Source of the DNA: Brachionus manjavacas
Lineage: Eukaryota > Rotifera > Eurotatoria > Ploima > Brachionidae
NCBI GenBank assembly: GCA_019054805.1
Contig: JAHQIY010000034.1
Coordinates: 124,001 to 188,000, forward strand
DNA length: 64,000 bases
Direction of reading: 5' to 3'
The notes beneath the pieces were generated by a model. The model was not told the origin of the DNA, did not search any database, and was given only the letters and a program-made list of their open reading frames with translations. The translations under genes and the position numbers were made by a program. How positions within the stretch are numbered: position 1 is the first letter of the stretch; every line of letters starts with the position of its first letter. This document shows positions 50,030-61,934 of the stretch, in pieces.

Positions 50030-51110
50030 CAAAACTATTTTTTTTTAATTGAGTGCGCATTTAGGATTTCGTTTCTTAATTACTGAAGATTTTAAAAAAA
50101 GTTTCAAAAATCAAAGCGTCCGAAAGAGATATTTGAAGTATTAAAGAATATTGAATCGACCATTTAAAAAAATTGAGCTTTTCTGAGGTGTCTAAAAATT
50201 TAGTTTTTAAGATTTCGTTTCGTAATAATTGGAGATTTTATCAAAAGTTCCAAAAGTGAATGCTTCTTAAAGTGAGGTTCAAAAATGAAAGAAGATTGAT
50301 TCAAACACTAAATAAATGAGCTTTTCTGAAGTGTCTCAAAATTTAGTAGAGACCTCAAAAATATTTTTTTTTAATTGAGTGCGTATTTAGAATTTCGTTT
50401 CTTAATTATTGAAGATTTATAAAAAAGTTTTAAAAGTGAATGCTTCTAAAAGTGAGGTTCAAAAATGAAGGTGATTGATTCAACCACTAAAAAAATGAGC
50501 TTTTCTAAAGCATCTAAAAATTTAGTTTTTTGGATTTCGTTTCGTAATAATTGGAGATTTTATCGAAAGTTCCAAAAGTGAATGCTTCTTAAAGTGAGGT
50601 TCAAAAATGAAAGAAGATTGATTCAACCACTAAAAAAATGAGCTTTTCTGAAGTATCTAAAAATTTAGTTTTTTGGATTTCGTTTCGTAATAATTGGAGA
50701 TTTTATAGAAAGTTCCAAAAGTGAATGCTTCTTAAAGTGAGGTTCAAAAATGAAAGAAGATTGATTCAAACACTAAATAAATGAGCTTTTCTGAAGTGTC
50801 TCAAAATTTAGTAGAGACCTCCAAAATATTTTTTTTTAATTGAGTGCGTATTTAGAATTTTGTTTCTTAATTATTGAAGATTTTAAAAAAAGTTTCAATA
50901 GTGAATGCTTTTAACAGTGAGGTTCAAAAATGAAGGTGATTGATTCAACCACTAAAAAAATGAGCTTTTCTGAAATATCTAAAAATTTAGTTTTTTGGAT
51001 TTCGTTTCGTAATAATTGGAGATTTTATCAAAAGTTCCAAAAGTGAATGCTTCTTAAAGTGAGGTTCAAAAATGAAAGAAGATTGATTCAAACACTAAAT
51101 AAATGAGCTT
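50030..51110 (-). repeat. Segmental duplicate, copy 2 (partner 4.61 kb upstream)
   Basis: Partner of 45,421-46,500; TTCTGAGG lies at 50,181 against 45,573. The intervening 3.5 kb is other M1/M2 sequence, so this is either an interspersed duplication or a 4.61-kb HOR whose remainder has diverged. Confidence 0.81.
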
Positions 51111-52529
51111 TTCTGAAGTGTCTCAAAATTTAGTAGAGACCTCAAAAATATTTTTTTTTAATTGAGTGCGTATTTAGAATTTCGTTTCTTAATTATTGAA
51201 GATTTTAAAAAAAGTTTCAATAGTGAATGCTTTTAACAGTGAGGTTCAAAAATGAAGGTGATTGATTCAACAACTAAAAAAATGAGCTTTTCTGAAATAT
51301 CTAAAAATTTAGTTTTTTGGATTTCGTTTCGTAATAATTGGAGATTTTATCAAAAGTTCCAAAAGTGAATGCTTCTAAAAGTGAGGTTCAAAAATGAAAG
51401 AAGATTGATTCAACCACTTAAAAAATGAACTTTTCTGAAGAGTCTCAAAATTTAGTAGAGACCTCAAAAATATATTTTTTTTTAATTGAGTTCGTGTTTA
51501 GAATTTCGTTTCTTAACTATTGAAGATTTTAGAAAAATTTCAAAATCAAAGCGTCCGAAAGAGTTGTTTGAAGTATTAAAGAATATTGAATCGACCATTA
51601 AAAAAATAGAGCCTTTCTGAAGTGTCTAAAAATTTAGTTTTTTAAGATTTCGTTTCGTAATAATTGAAGATTTAATCAAAAGTTCTAAAAGTGAATGCTT
51701 CTAAAAGTGAGGTTCAAAAATGAAAGAAGATTGATTCAAACACTAAATAAATGAGCTTTTCTGAAGTGTCTCAAAATTTAGTAGAGACCTCAAAAATATT
51801 TTTTTTTAATTGAGTGCGTATTTAGAATTTCGTTTCTTAATTATTGAAGATTTTAAAAAAAGTTTCAATAGTGAATGCTTTTAACAGTGAGGTTCAAAAA
51901 TGAAGGTGATTGATTCAACCACTAAAAAAATGAGCTTTTCTGAAATATCTAAAAATTTAGTTTTTTGGATTTCGTTTCGTAATAATTGGAGATTTTATCA
52001 AAAGTTCCAAAAGTGAATGCTTCTTAAAGTGAGGTTCAAAAATGAAAAAGGATTGATTCAACCACTAAAAAAATGAGCTTTTCTGAAGTATCTAAAAATT
52101 TAGTTTTTTGGATTTCGTTTCGTAATAATTGGAGATTTTATAGAAAGTTCCAAAAGTGAATGCTTCTTAAAGTGAGGTTCAAAAATGAAAGAAGATTGAT
52201 TCAAACACTAAATAAATGAGCTTTTCTGAAGTGTCTCAAAATTTAGTAGAGACCTCAAAAATATTTTTTTTTAATTGAGTGCGTATTTAGAATTTCGTTT
52301 CTTAATTATTGATGATTTTATCAAAAGGTTCAAAAGTGAATGCTTCTAACAGTGAGGTTCAAAAATGAAAGAAGATTGATTCAACCACTAAAAAAATGAG
52401 CTTTTCTGAAGTATCTAAAAATTTAGTTTTTTGGATTTCGTTTCGTAATAATTGGAGATTTTATCAAAAGTTCCAAAAGTGAATGCTTCTTAAAGTGAGG
52501 TTCAAAAATGAAAGAAGATTGATTCAAAC

Positions 52530-54750
52530 ACTAAATAAATGAGCTTTTCTGAAGTGTCTCAAAATTTAGTAGAGACCTCAAAAATATTTTTTTAATTGAG
52601 TGCGTATTTAGTATTTCGTTTCTTAATTATTGAAGATTTTATCAAAAGGTCCAAAAGTGAATGCTTCTAACAGTGAGGTTCAAAAATGAAAGAAGATTGA
52701 TTCAACCACTAAAAAAATGAGTTTTTCTGAAGTATCTAAAAATTAAGTTTTTAAGATTTCGTTTCGTAATAATTGAAGATTTTATCAAAAGTTCCAAAAG
52801 TGAATGCTTCTTAAAGTGAGGTTCAAAAATGAAAGAAGATTGATTCAAACACTAAATAAATGAGCTTTTCTGAAGTGTCTCAAAATTTAGTAGAGACCTC
52901 CAAAATATTTTTTTTTAATTGAGTGCGTGTTTAGAATTTCGTTTCTTAATTATTGAAGATTTTAAAAAAAGTTTCAAAAGTGAATGCTTCTAAAAGTGAG
53001 GTTCAAAAATGAAAGTGATTGATTCAAACACTAAATAAATGAGCTTTTCTGAAATATCTAAAAATTTAGTTTTTTGGATTTCGTTTCGTAATAATTGGAG
53101 ATTTTATCAAAAGTTCCAAAAGTGAATGCTTCTTAAAGTGAGGTTCAAAAATGAAAGAAGATTGATTCAAACACTAAATAAATGAGCTTTTCTGAAGTGT
53201 CTCAAAATTTAGTAGAGACCTCAAAAATATTTTTTTTAATTGAGTGCGTATTTAGAATTTCGTTTCTTAATTAATGAAGATTTTAAAAAATTTCAAAAAT
53301 CAAAGCGTCCGAAAGAGATGTTTGAAGTATTAAAGAATATTGAATCGACCATTAAAAAAATAGAGCTTTTCTGAAGTGTCTAAAAATTTAGTTTTTTAGA
53401 TTTCGTTTCGTAATAATTGAAGATTTAATCAAAAGTTCCAAAAGTGAATGCTTCTTAAAGTGAGGTTCAAAAATGATAGAAGATTGATTCAACCACTAAA
53501 AAAATGAGCTTTTGCTAAAGCATCTAAATATTTAGTTTTTTGGATTTCGTTTCGTAATAATTGGAGATTTTATCAAAAGTTCCAAAAGTGAATGCTTCTT
53601 TAAGTGAGGTTCAAAAATGAAAGAAGATTGATTCAAACACTAAATAAATGAGCTTTTCTGAAGTGTCTCAAAATTTAGTAGAGACCTCAAAAATATTTTT
53701 TTTTAATTGAGTGCGTATTTAGAATTTCGTTTCTTAATTATTGAAGATTTTATCAAAAGGTCCAAAAGTGAATGCTTCTAACAGTGAGGTTCAAAAATGA
53801 AAGAAGATTGATTCAACCACTAAAAAAATGAGCTTTTCTGAAGTATCTAAAACTTTAGTTTTTAAGATTTCGTTTCGTAATAATTGGAGATTTTATCGAA
53901 AGTTCCAAAAGTGAATGCTTCTTAAAGTGAGGTTCAAAAATGAAAGAAGATTGATTCAAACACTAAATAAATGAGCTTTTCTGAAGTGTCTCAAAATTTA
54001 GTAGAGACCTCAAAAATATTTTTTTTATTGAGTGCGCATTTAGGATTTCGTTTCTTATTTACTGAAGATTTTAAAAAAAGTTTCAAAAGTGAATGCTTCT
54101 AACAGTGAGGTTCAAAAATGAAGGTGATTGATTCAACCACTAAAAAAATGAGCTTTTCTGAAATATCTAAAAATTTAGTTTTTTGGATTTCGTTTCGTAA
54201 TAATTGGAGATTTTATCAAAAGTTCCAAAAGTGAATGCTTCTTAAAGTGAGGTTCAAAAATGAAAGAAGATTGATTCAAACACTAAATAAATGAGCTTTT
54301 CTGAAGTGTCTCAAAATTTAGTAGAGACCTCAAAAATATTTTTTTTTTAATTGAGTGCGCATTTAGCATTTCGTTTCCTAATTATTGAAGATTTTAGAAA
54401 AATTTCAAAATCAAAGCGTCCGAAAGAGTTGTTTGAAGTATTAAAGAATATTGAATCGACCATTAAAAAAATAGAGCCTTTCTGAAGTGTCTAAAAATTT
54501 AGTTTTTTAGATTTCGTTTCGTAATAATTGAAGATTTAATCAAAAGTTCCAAAAGTGAATGCTTCTTAAAGTGAGGTTCAAAAATGATAGAAGATTGATT
54601 CAACCACTAAAAAAATGAGCTTTTGCTAAAGCATCTAAATATTTAGTTTTTTGGATTTCGTTTCGTAATAATTGGAGATTTTATCAAAAGTTCCAAAAGT
54701 GAATGCTTCTTTAAGTGAGGTTCAAAAATGAAAGAAGATTGATTCAACCA
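52530..54750 (-). repeat. 1,111-bp tandem duplication (7-mer HOR, two copies)
   Basis: Private marks recur at 1,109-1,111 bp: ATCAAAAGGTCCAAAAG (52,641 and 53,752), GAAATATC (53,051 and 54,160), AATGATAGAAGATTG with TTTGCTAAAG (53,511 and 54,622) and CTTCTTTAAG (about 53,596 and 54,707). The length fits four M1 plus three M2. A matching ATCAAAAGGTCC variant at 57,085 lies 4,444 bp from the first, but the sequence at the intermediate positions does not match. Confidence 0.85.
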
Positions 54751-56715
54751 CTTAAAAAATGAGCTTTTCTGAAGTGTCTCAAAATTTAGTAGAGACCTCA
54801 AAAATATTTTTTTAATTACGTGCGCATTTAGGATTTCGTTTCTTAATTACTGAAGATTTTAAAAAAATTCCAAAAATCAAAGTGTCCGAAAGAGATGTTT
54901 GAAGTATTAAAGAATATTGAATCGACCATTAAAAAAATAGAGCTTCTCTAAGGCATCTAAAAATTTAGTTTTTTGGATTTCGTTTCGTAATAATTGGAGA
55001 TTTTATCAAAAGTTCCAAAAGTGAATGCTTCTTAAAGTGAGGTTCAAAAATGAAAGAAGATTGATTCAACCACTAAAAAAATGAGCTTTTCTGAAGTATC
55101 TAAAAATTTAGTTTTTTGGATTTCGTTTCGTAATAATTGAAGATTTTATCAAAAGTTCCAAAAGTGAATGCTTCTTAAAGTGAGGTTCAAAATTGAAAGA
55201 AGATTGATTCAAACACTAAATAAATGAGTTTCTCTGAATTTTCTCAAAATTTAGCAAAGACCTCAAAAATATTTTTTTTTAATTGAGTGCGTGTTTAGAA
55301 TTTCGTTTCTTAATTATTGAAGATTTTAAAAAAAGTTTCAAAAGTGAATGCTTCTAAAAGTGAGGTTCAAAAATGAAAGAAGATTGATTCAACCACTAAA
55401 AAAATGAGCTTTTCTGAAGTGTCTAAAAATTTAGTTTTTTGGATTTCGTTTCTTAATAATCGAAGATTTTATCAAAAGTTCCAAAAGTGAATGCTTCTAA
55501 AAGTTAGGTTCAAAAATAATAGAGATTGATTCAAACACTAAATAAATGAGCTTTTCTGAAGTGTCTCAAAATTTAGTAGAGACCTCAAAAATATTTTTTT
55601 TTTAATTGAGTGCGCATTTAGCATTTCGTTTCTTAATGACTAAAGATTTTAAAAAAAGTTTCAAAAGTGAATGCTTCTTAAAGTGAGGTTCAAAAATGAA
55701 AGAAGATTGATTCAACCACTAAAAAAATGAGCTTTTCTGAAGTATCTAAAAACTTAGTTTTTTGGAATTCGTTTCTTAATAATTGAAGATTTTATCAAAA
55801 GTTCCAAAAGTGAATGCTTCTAAAAGTGAGGTTCAAAAATGAAAGAAGATTGATTCAAACACTAAAAAAATGAGTTTCTCTGAATTGTCTCAAAATTTAG
55901 TAGAGACCTCAAAAATATTTTTTTTTAATTGAGTGCGCATTTAGGATTTCGTTTCTTAATTACTGAAGATTTAAAAAAAAATTTCAAAAATCAAAGCGTC
56001 CGAAGAGATGTTTGAAGAATTAAAGAATATTGATTCAACCACTAAAAAAATAAGCTTTTCTGAAGTGTCTAAAAATTTATTTTTTTGGATTTCGTTTCGT
56101 AATAATTAATGATTTTATCAAAAGTTCCAAAAGTGAATGCTTCTTAAAGTGAGGTTCAAAAATGAAAGAAGATTGATTCAACCACTAAAAAAATGAGCTT
56201 TTCTGAAGTGTCTCAAAATTTAGTAGAGACCTCAAAAATATTTTTTTTTAATTGAGTGCGCATTTAGGATTTCGTTTCTTAATTACTGAAGATTTAAAAA
56301 AAAATTTCAAAAATCAAAGCGTCCGAAGAGATGTTTGAAGAATTAAAGAATATTGATTCAACCACTAAAAAAATGAGCTTTTCTGAAGTGTCTAAAAATT
56401 TAGTTTTTTGGATTTCGTTTCGTAATAATTGAAGATTTTATCAAAAGTTCCAAAAGTGAATGCTTCTTAAAGTGAGGTTCAAAAATGAAAGAAGATTGAT
56501 TCAACCACTAAAAAAATGAGCTTTTCTGAAGTATCTAAAAATTTAGTTTTTAAGATTTCGTTTCGTAATAATTGAAGATTTTATCAAAAGTTCCAAAAGT
56601 GAATGCTTCTTAAAGTGAGGTTCAAAAATGAAAGAAGATTGATTCAACCACTAAAAAAATGAGCTTTTCTGAAGTGTCTCAAAATTTAGTAGAGACCTCA
56701 AAAATATTTTTTTTA

Positions 56716-58652
56716 ATTGAGTGCGCATTTAGGATTTCGTTTCTTAATTACTGAAGATTTTAAAAAAATTTCAAAAATCAAAGCGTCCGAAAGAGATGTT
56801 TGAAGAATTAAAGAATATTGATTCAACCACTAAAAAAATGAGCTTTTCTGAAGTGTCTAAAAATTTAGTTTTTTGGATTTCGTTTCGTAATAATTGAAGA
56901 TTTTATCAAAAGTTCCAAAAGTGAATGCTTCTTAAAGTGAGGTTCAAAAATGAAAGAAGATTGATTCAAACACTAAATAAATGAGCTTTTCTGAAGTGTC
57001 TCAAAATTTAGTAGAGACCTCAAAAATATTTTTTTTTAATTGAGTGCGTATTTAGAATTTCGTTTCTTAATTATTGAAGATTTTATCAAAAGGTCCAAAA
57101 GTGAATGCTTCTAACAGTGAGGTTCAAAAATGAAAGAAGATTGATTCAACCACTAAAAAAATGAGCTTTTCTGAAGTATCTAAAAATTAAGTTTTTAAGA
57201 TTTCGTTTCGTAATAATTGAAGATTTTATCAAAAGTTCCAAAAGTGAATGCTTCTTAAAGTGAGGTTCAAAAATGAAAGAAGATTGATTCAACCACTTAA
57301 AAAATGAGCTTTTCTGAAGTGTCTCAAAATTTAGTAGAGACCTCAAAAATATTTTTTTTTTATTGAGTGCGCATTTAGGATTTCGTTTCTTAATTACTGA
57401 AGATTTTAAAAAAAGTTTCAAAAGTGAATGCTTCTAACAGTGAGGTTCAAAAATGAAAGAAGATTGATTCAACCACTAAAAAAATGAGCTTTTCTGAAGT
57501 ATCTAAAAATTTAGTTTTTTGGATTTCGTTTCGTAATAATTGGAGATTTTATCAAAAGTTCCAAAAGTGAATGCTTCTTAAAGTGAGGTTCAAAAATGAA
57601 AGAAGATTGATTCAACCACTAAAAAAATGAGCTTTTCTGAAGTGTCTCAAAATTTAGTAGAGACCTCAAAAATATTTTTTTTTAATTGAGTGCGCATTTA
57701 GGATTTCGTTTCTTAACTATTGAAGATTTTAAAAAAAGTTTCAAAAGTGAATGCTTCTAAAAGTGAGGTTCAAAAATGAAAGAAGATTGATTCAACCACT
57801 AAAAAAATAGAGCTTATCTGAAGTGTCTAAAAATTTAGTTTTTTGGATTTCGTTTCGTAATAATTGGAGATTTTATCGAAAGTTCCAAAAATGAATGCTT
57901 CTTAAAGTGAGGTTCAAAAATGATAGAAGATTGATTCAAACACTTAAAAAATGAGCTTTTCTGAAGTGTCTCAAAATTTAGTAGAGACCTCAAAAATATT
58001 TTTTTTATTGAGTGCGCATTTAGGATTTCGTTTCTTATTTACTGAAGATTTTAAAAAAAGTTTCAAAAGTGAATGCTTCTAACAGTGAGGTTCAAAAATG
58101 AAGAAGATTGATTCAACCACTAAAAAAATGAGCTTTTCTGAAGTATCTAAAAATTTAGTTTTTTGGATTTCGTTTCGTAATAATTGAAGATTTTATCAAA
58201 AGTTCCAAAAGTGAATGCTTCTTAAAGTGAGGTTCAAAAATGAAAGAAGATTGATTCAACCACTAAAAAAATGAGCTTTTCTGAAGTGTCTCAAAATTTA
58301 GTAGAGACCTCAAAAATATAATTTTTTAATTGAGTGCGCATTTAGGATTTTGTTTCTTAATTACTGAAGATTTTAAAACAAGTTCAAAAATCGAAGCGTC
58401 CGAAAGAGATGTTTGAAGAATTAAAGAATATAGATTCTACCAATAAAAAAATAGAGCTTATTTGAAGTGTCTAAAAATTTAGTTTTTTGGATTTCGTTTC
58501 GTAATAATTGAAGATTTTATCAAAAGTTCCAAAAGTGAATGCTTCTTAAAGTGAGGTTCAAAAATGAAAGAAGATTGATTCAACCACTAAAAAAATGAGC
58601 TTTTCTGAAGTGTCTCAAAATTTAGTAGAGACCTCAAAAATATTTTTTTTTT
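56716..58652 (-). repeat. Regular M1+M2 dimer array, 323 bp x 6 (inverted)
   Basis: ATTGAGTGCG linker marks lie at 56,716, 57,039, 57,362, 57,685, 58,007, 58,329 and 58,653, so spacings are 322-324 bp. Two more at 55,928 and 56,251 are also 323 apart, with one extra M1 between that pair and the run. The same dimer period as on the + side shows that both arms derive from one array type. Confidence 0.88.
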
Positions 58653-59850
58653 ATTGAGTGCGCATTTAGGATTTCGTTTCTTAATTACTGAAGATTTTAA
58701 AAAAAGTTTCAAAAGTGAATGCTTCTAACAGTGAGGTTCAAAAATGAAGGTGATTGATTCAACCACTAAAAAAATGAGCTTTTCTGAAATATCTAAAAAT
58801 TTAGTTTTTTGGATTTCGTTTCGTAATAATTGGAGATTTAATCGAAAGTTTCAAAAGTGAATGCTTCTAACAGTGAGGTTCAAAAATGAAGGTGATTGAT
58901 TCAACCACAAAAAAAAGAGCTTTTCAAAAGCATCTAAAAATTTAGTTTTTTGGATTTCGTTTCGTAATAATTGGAGATTTTATCGAAAGTTCCAAAAGTG
59001 AATGCTTCTTAAAGTGAGGTTCAAAAATGAAAGAAGATTGATTCAAACACTAAATAAATGAGCTTTTCTGAAGTGTCTCAAAATTTAGTAGAGACCTCAA
59101 ATATTTTTTTTTAATTACGTGCGTATTTAGAATTTCGTTTCTTAATTATTGAAGATTTTAGAAAAATTTCAAAAATCAAAGCGTCCGAAAGAGTTGTTTG
59201 AAGTATTAAAGAATATTGAATCGACCATTAAAAAAATAGAGCCTTTCTGAAGTCTCTAAAAATTTAGTTTTTAAGATTTCGTTTCGTAATAATTGAAGAT
59301 TTAATCAAAAGTTCCAAAAGTGAATGCTTCTTAAAGTGAGGTTCAAAAATAAAAGAAGATTGATTCAACCACTAAAAAAATGAGCTTTTCTGAAGCATCT
59401 AAAAATTTAGTTTTTTGGATTTCGTTTCGTAATAATTGAAGATTTTATCAAAAGTTCCAAAAGTGAATGCTTCTTAAAGTGAGGTTCAAAAATGAAAGAA
59501 GATTGATTCAACCACTTAAAAAATGAGCTTTTCTGAAGTGTCTCAAAATTTAGTAGAGACCTCAAAAATATTTTTTTTTTATTGAGTGCGCATTTAGGAT
59601 TTCGTTTCTTAATTACTGAAGATTTTAAAAAAATTTCAAAAATCAAAGCGTCCGAAAGAGATGTTTGAAGTATTAAAGAATATTGAATCGACCATTAAAA
59701 AAATAGAGCTTTTCTGAAGTGTCTAAAAATTTAGTTTTTTGGATTTCGTTTCGTAATAATTGGAGATTTTATCGAAAGTCCCAAAAGTGAATGCTTCTTA
59801 AAGTGAGGTTCAAAAATGAAAGAAGATTGATTCAACCACTAAAAAAATGA

Positions 59851-60422
59851 GCTTTTCTAAAGCATCTAAATATTTAGTTTTTTGGATTTCGTGTCGTAAT
59901 AATTGGAGATTTTATCGAAAGTTCCAAAAGTGAATGCTTCTTAAAGTGAGGTTCAAAAATGAAAGAAGATTGATTCAACCACTAAAAAAATGAGCTTTTC
60001 TGAAGGATCTAAAAATTTAGTTTTCTGGATTACGTTTCGTAAAAATTGAAGATTTTATCGAAAGTTCCAAAAGTGAATGCTTCTTAAAGTAGGGTTCAAA
60101 AATGAAAGAAGATTGATTCAACCACTAAAAAAATGAGCTTTTCTAAAGCATCTAAATATTTAGTTTTTTGGATTTCGTCTCGTAAAAATAGGAGATTTTA
60201 TCGAAAGTTCCAAAAGTGAATGCTTCTTAAAGTAGGGTTCAAAAATGAAAGAAGATTGATTCAACCACTAAAAAAATGAGCTTTTCTGAAGGATCTAAAA
60301 ATTTAGTTTTCTGGATTACGTTTCGTAAAAATTGAAGATTTAATCAAAAGTTCCAAAAGTGAATGCTTCTTAAAGTGAGGTTCAAAAATGAAAGAAGATT
60401 GATTCAACCACTTAAAAAATGA
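59851..60422 (-). repeat. Two copies of a 286-bp M1 dimer
   Basis: CTAAAGCATCTAAATATTTAG is at about 59,858 and 60,144, and GAAGGATC with TTTTCTGGATTACG at 60,003 and 60,289, each 286 bp (2 x 143) apart. Only here do M1 monomers pair into a 286-bp HOR without M2. Box mutations GTGTCG and GTCTCG (about 59,890 and 60,178) distinguish the copies. Confidence 0.85.
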
Positions 60423-61910
60423 GCTTTTCTGAAGTGTCTCAAAATTTAGTAGAGACCTCAAAAATATTTTTTTTTAATTGAGTGCGCATTTAGGATTTCG
60501 TTTCTTAATTACTGAAGATTTTAAAACAAGTTTCAAAAATCAAAGCTTCTAAAAGTGATGGTTGAAAAATTAAGGAAGATTGATTCAACCACTAAAAAAA
60601 TGAGCTTTTCTGAAGTGTCTAAAAATTTAGTTTTTTGGATTTCGTTTCGTAATAATTGAAGATTTTATCAAAAGTTCCAAAAGTGAATGCTTCTTAAAGT
60701 GAGGTTCAAAAATGAAAGAAGATTGATTCAAACACTAAATAAATGAGCTTTTCTGAAGTGTCTCAAAATTTAGTAGAGACCTCAAAAATATTTTTTTTTA
60801 ATTGAGTGCGCATTTAGGATTTCGTTTCTTAATTACTGAAGATTTTAAAAAAATTTCAAAAATCAAAGCGTCCGAAAGAGATGTTTGAAGTATTAAAGAA
60901 TATTGAATCGACCATTAAAGAAATAGAGCTTATCTGCGGTGTCTAAAAATTTAGTTTTTTGGATTTCGTTTCGTAATAATTGAAGATTTTATCAAAAGTT
61001 CCAAAAGTGAATGCTTCTTAAAGTGAGGTTCAAAAATGAAAGAAGATTGATTCAACCACTAAATAGTGAGCTTTTCTGAAGCATCTAAAAATTTAGTTTT
61101 TTGGATTTCGTTTCGGAATAATTGAAGATTTTATCAAAAGTTCCAAAAGTGAATCCTTCTAAAAGTGAGGTTCAAATATGAAAGAAGATTGATTCAACCA
61201 CAAAAAAAATGAGTTTCTCTGAAATGTCTCAAAATTTAGTAAAGACCTCAAAAATATTTTTTTTTTATTGAGTGCGCATTTAGGATTTCGTTTCTTAATT
61301 ACTGTCGATTTTTAAAAAAGTTCAAAAATCAACGCGTCCGAAAGAGATGTTTGAAGAATTAAAGAATATTTAATCAACCATTAAAAAAATAGAGCTTATC
61401 TGAAGTATCTATTAATTTAGTTTTTTGGATTTCGTTTCGTAATAATTGAAGATTTTATCAAAAGTTCCAAAAGTGAATGCTTCTTAAAGTGAGGTTCAAA
61501 AATGAAAGAAGATTGATTCAACCACTTAAAAAATGAGCTTTTCTGAAGTGTCCCAAAATTTAGTAAAGACCTCAAAAATATTTTTTCGAAAAGAGTGCGC
61601 CTTTAAGATTTCGTTTCTTAATTACTTAAGATTTTAAAGAAAAATTAAAAATCAAAGCGTCCGAAATAGATGTTTGAAGAATTCAGGAATATTGAATCAA
61701 CCATTAAAAAAATAGAGCTTATCTGCGGTGTCTAAAAATTTAGTTTTTTGGATTTCGTTTCGTAATAATTGAAGATTTTATCAAAAGTTCCAAAAGTGAA
61801 TGCTTCTTAAAGTGAGGTTCAAAAATGAAAGAAGATTGATTCAACCACTCAAAAAAAAGAGCTTATCTGAAGTGTCTAAAAATTTAGTTTTTTGGATTTC
61901 GTTTCGTAAT

Positions 61911-61934
61911 AATTGGAAAAAAAAATATTTTTGA
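61911..61934. other. Orientation switch 2 (- to +)
   Basis: The minus block ends with TTTCGTAATAATTGGA (61,917) and the + array resumes with AAAAAATATTTTTGA (61,920-61,934) followed by GGTCTCTAC. The 15 bases at 61,920-61,934 are identical to those at 42,197-42,211 just before the block, so the block is flanked by a direct repeat. Confidence 0.92.

Larger units (their letters stand above)
42214..61917 (-). repeat. Inverted right-dialect block (19.7 kb)
   Basis: All monomers are reverse complements of M1 and M2: GGATTTCGTTTCGTAATAATTG, read as the box on the minus strand, then AAAGTTCCAAAAGTGAATGC and GATTGATTCAACCAC. M2 linkers read AGTAGAGACCTC...TTGAGTGCGCATTTAGG. Spacing between M2 linkers is 180, 322-323 or 466 bp (for example 42,503, 42,825, 43,005, 43,327, 43,649, 43,972, 44,152, 44,475). 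It starts at AGATTTTATC and ends at AATTGGA, which are adjacent in the normal monomer. Confidence 0.93.

Noticed and set aside
42214..61917. Inverted block as a transposable element with terminal inverted repeats
   Set aside because: No transposase, reverse transcriptase or integrase coding sequence and no distinct termini are present; the block is satellite throughout. The 15-bp flank repeat is AT-rich and lies in a motif common in the array.
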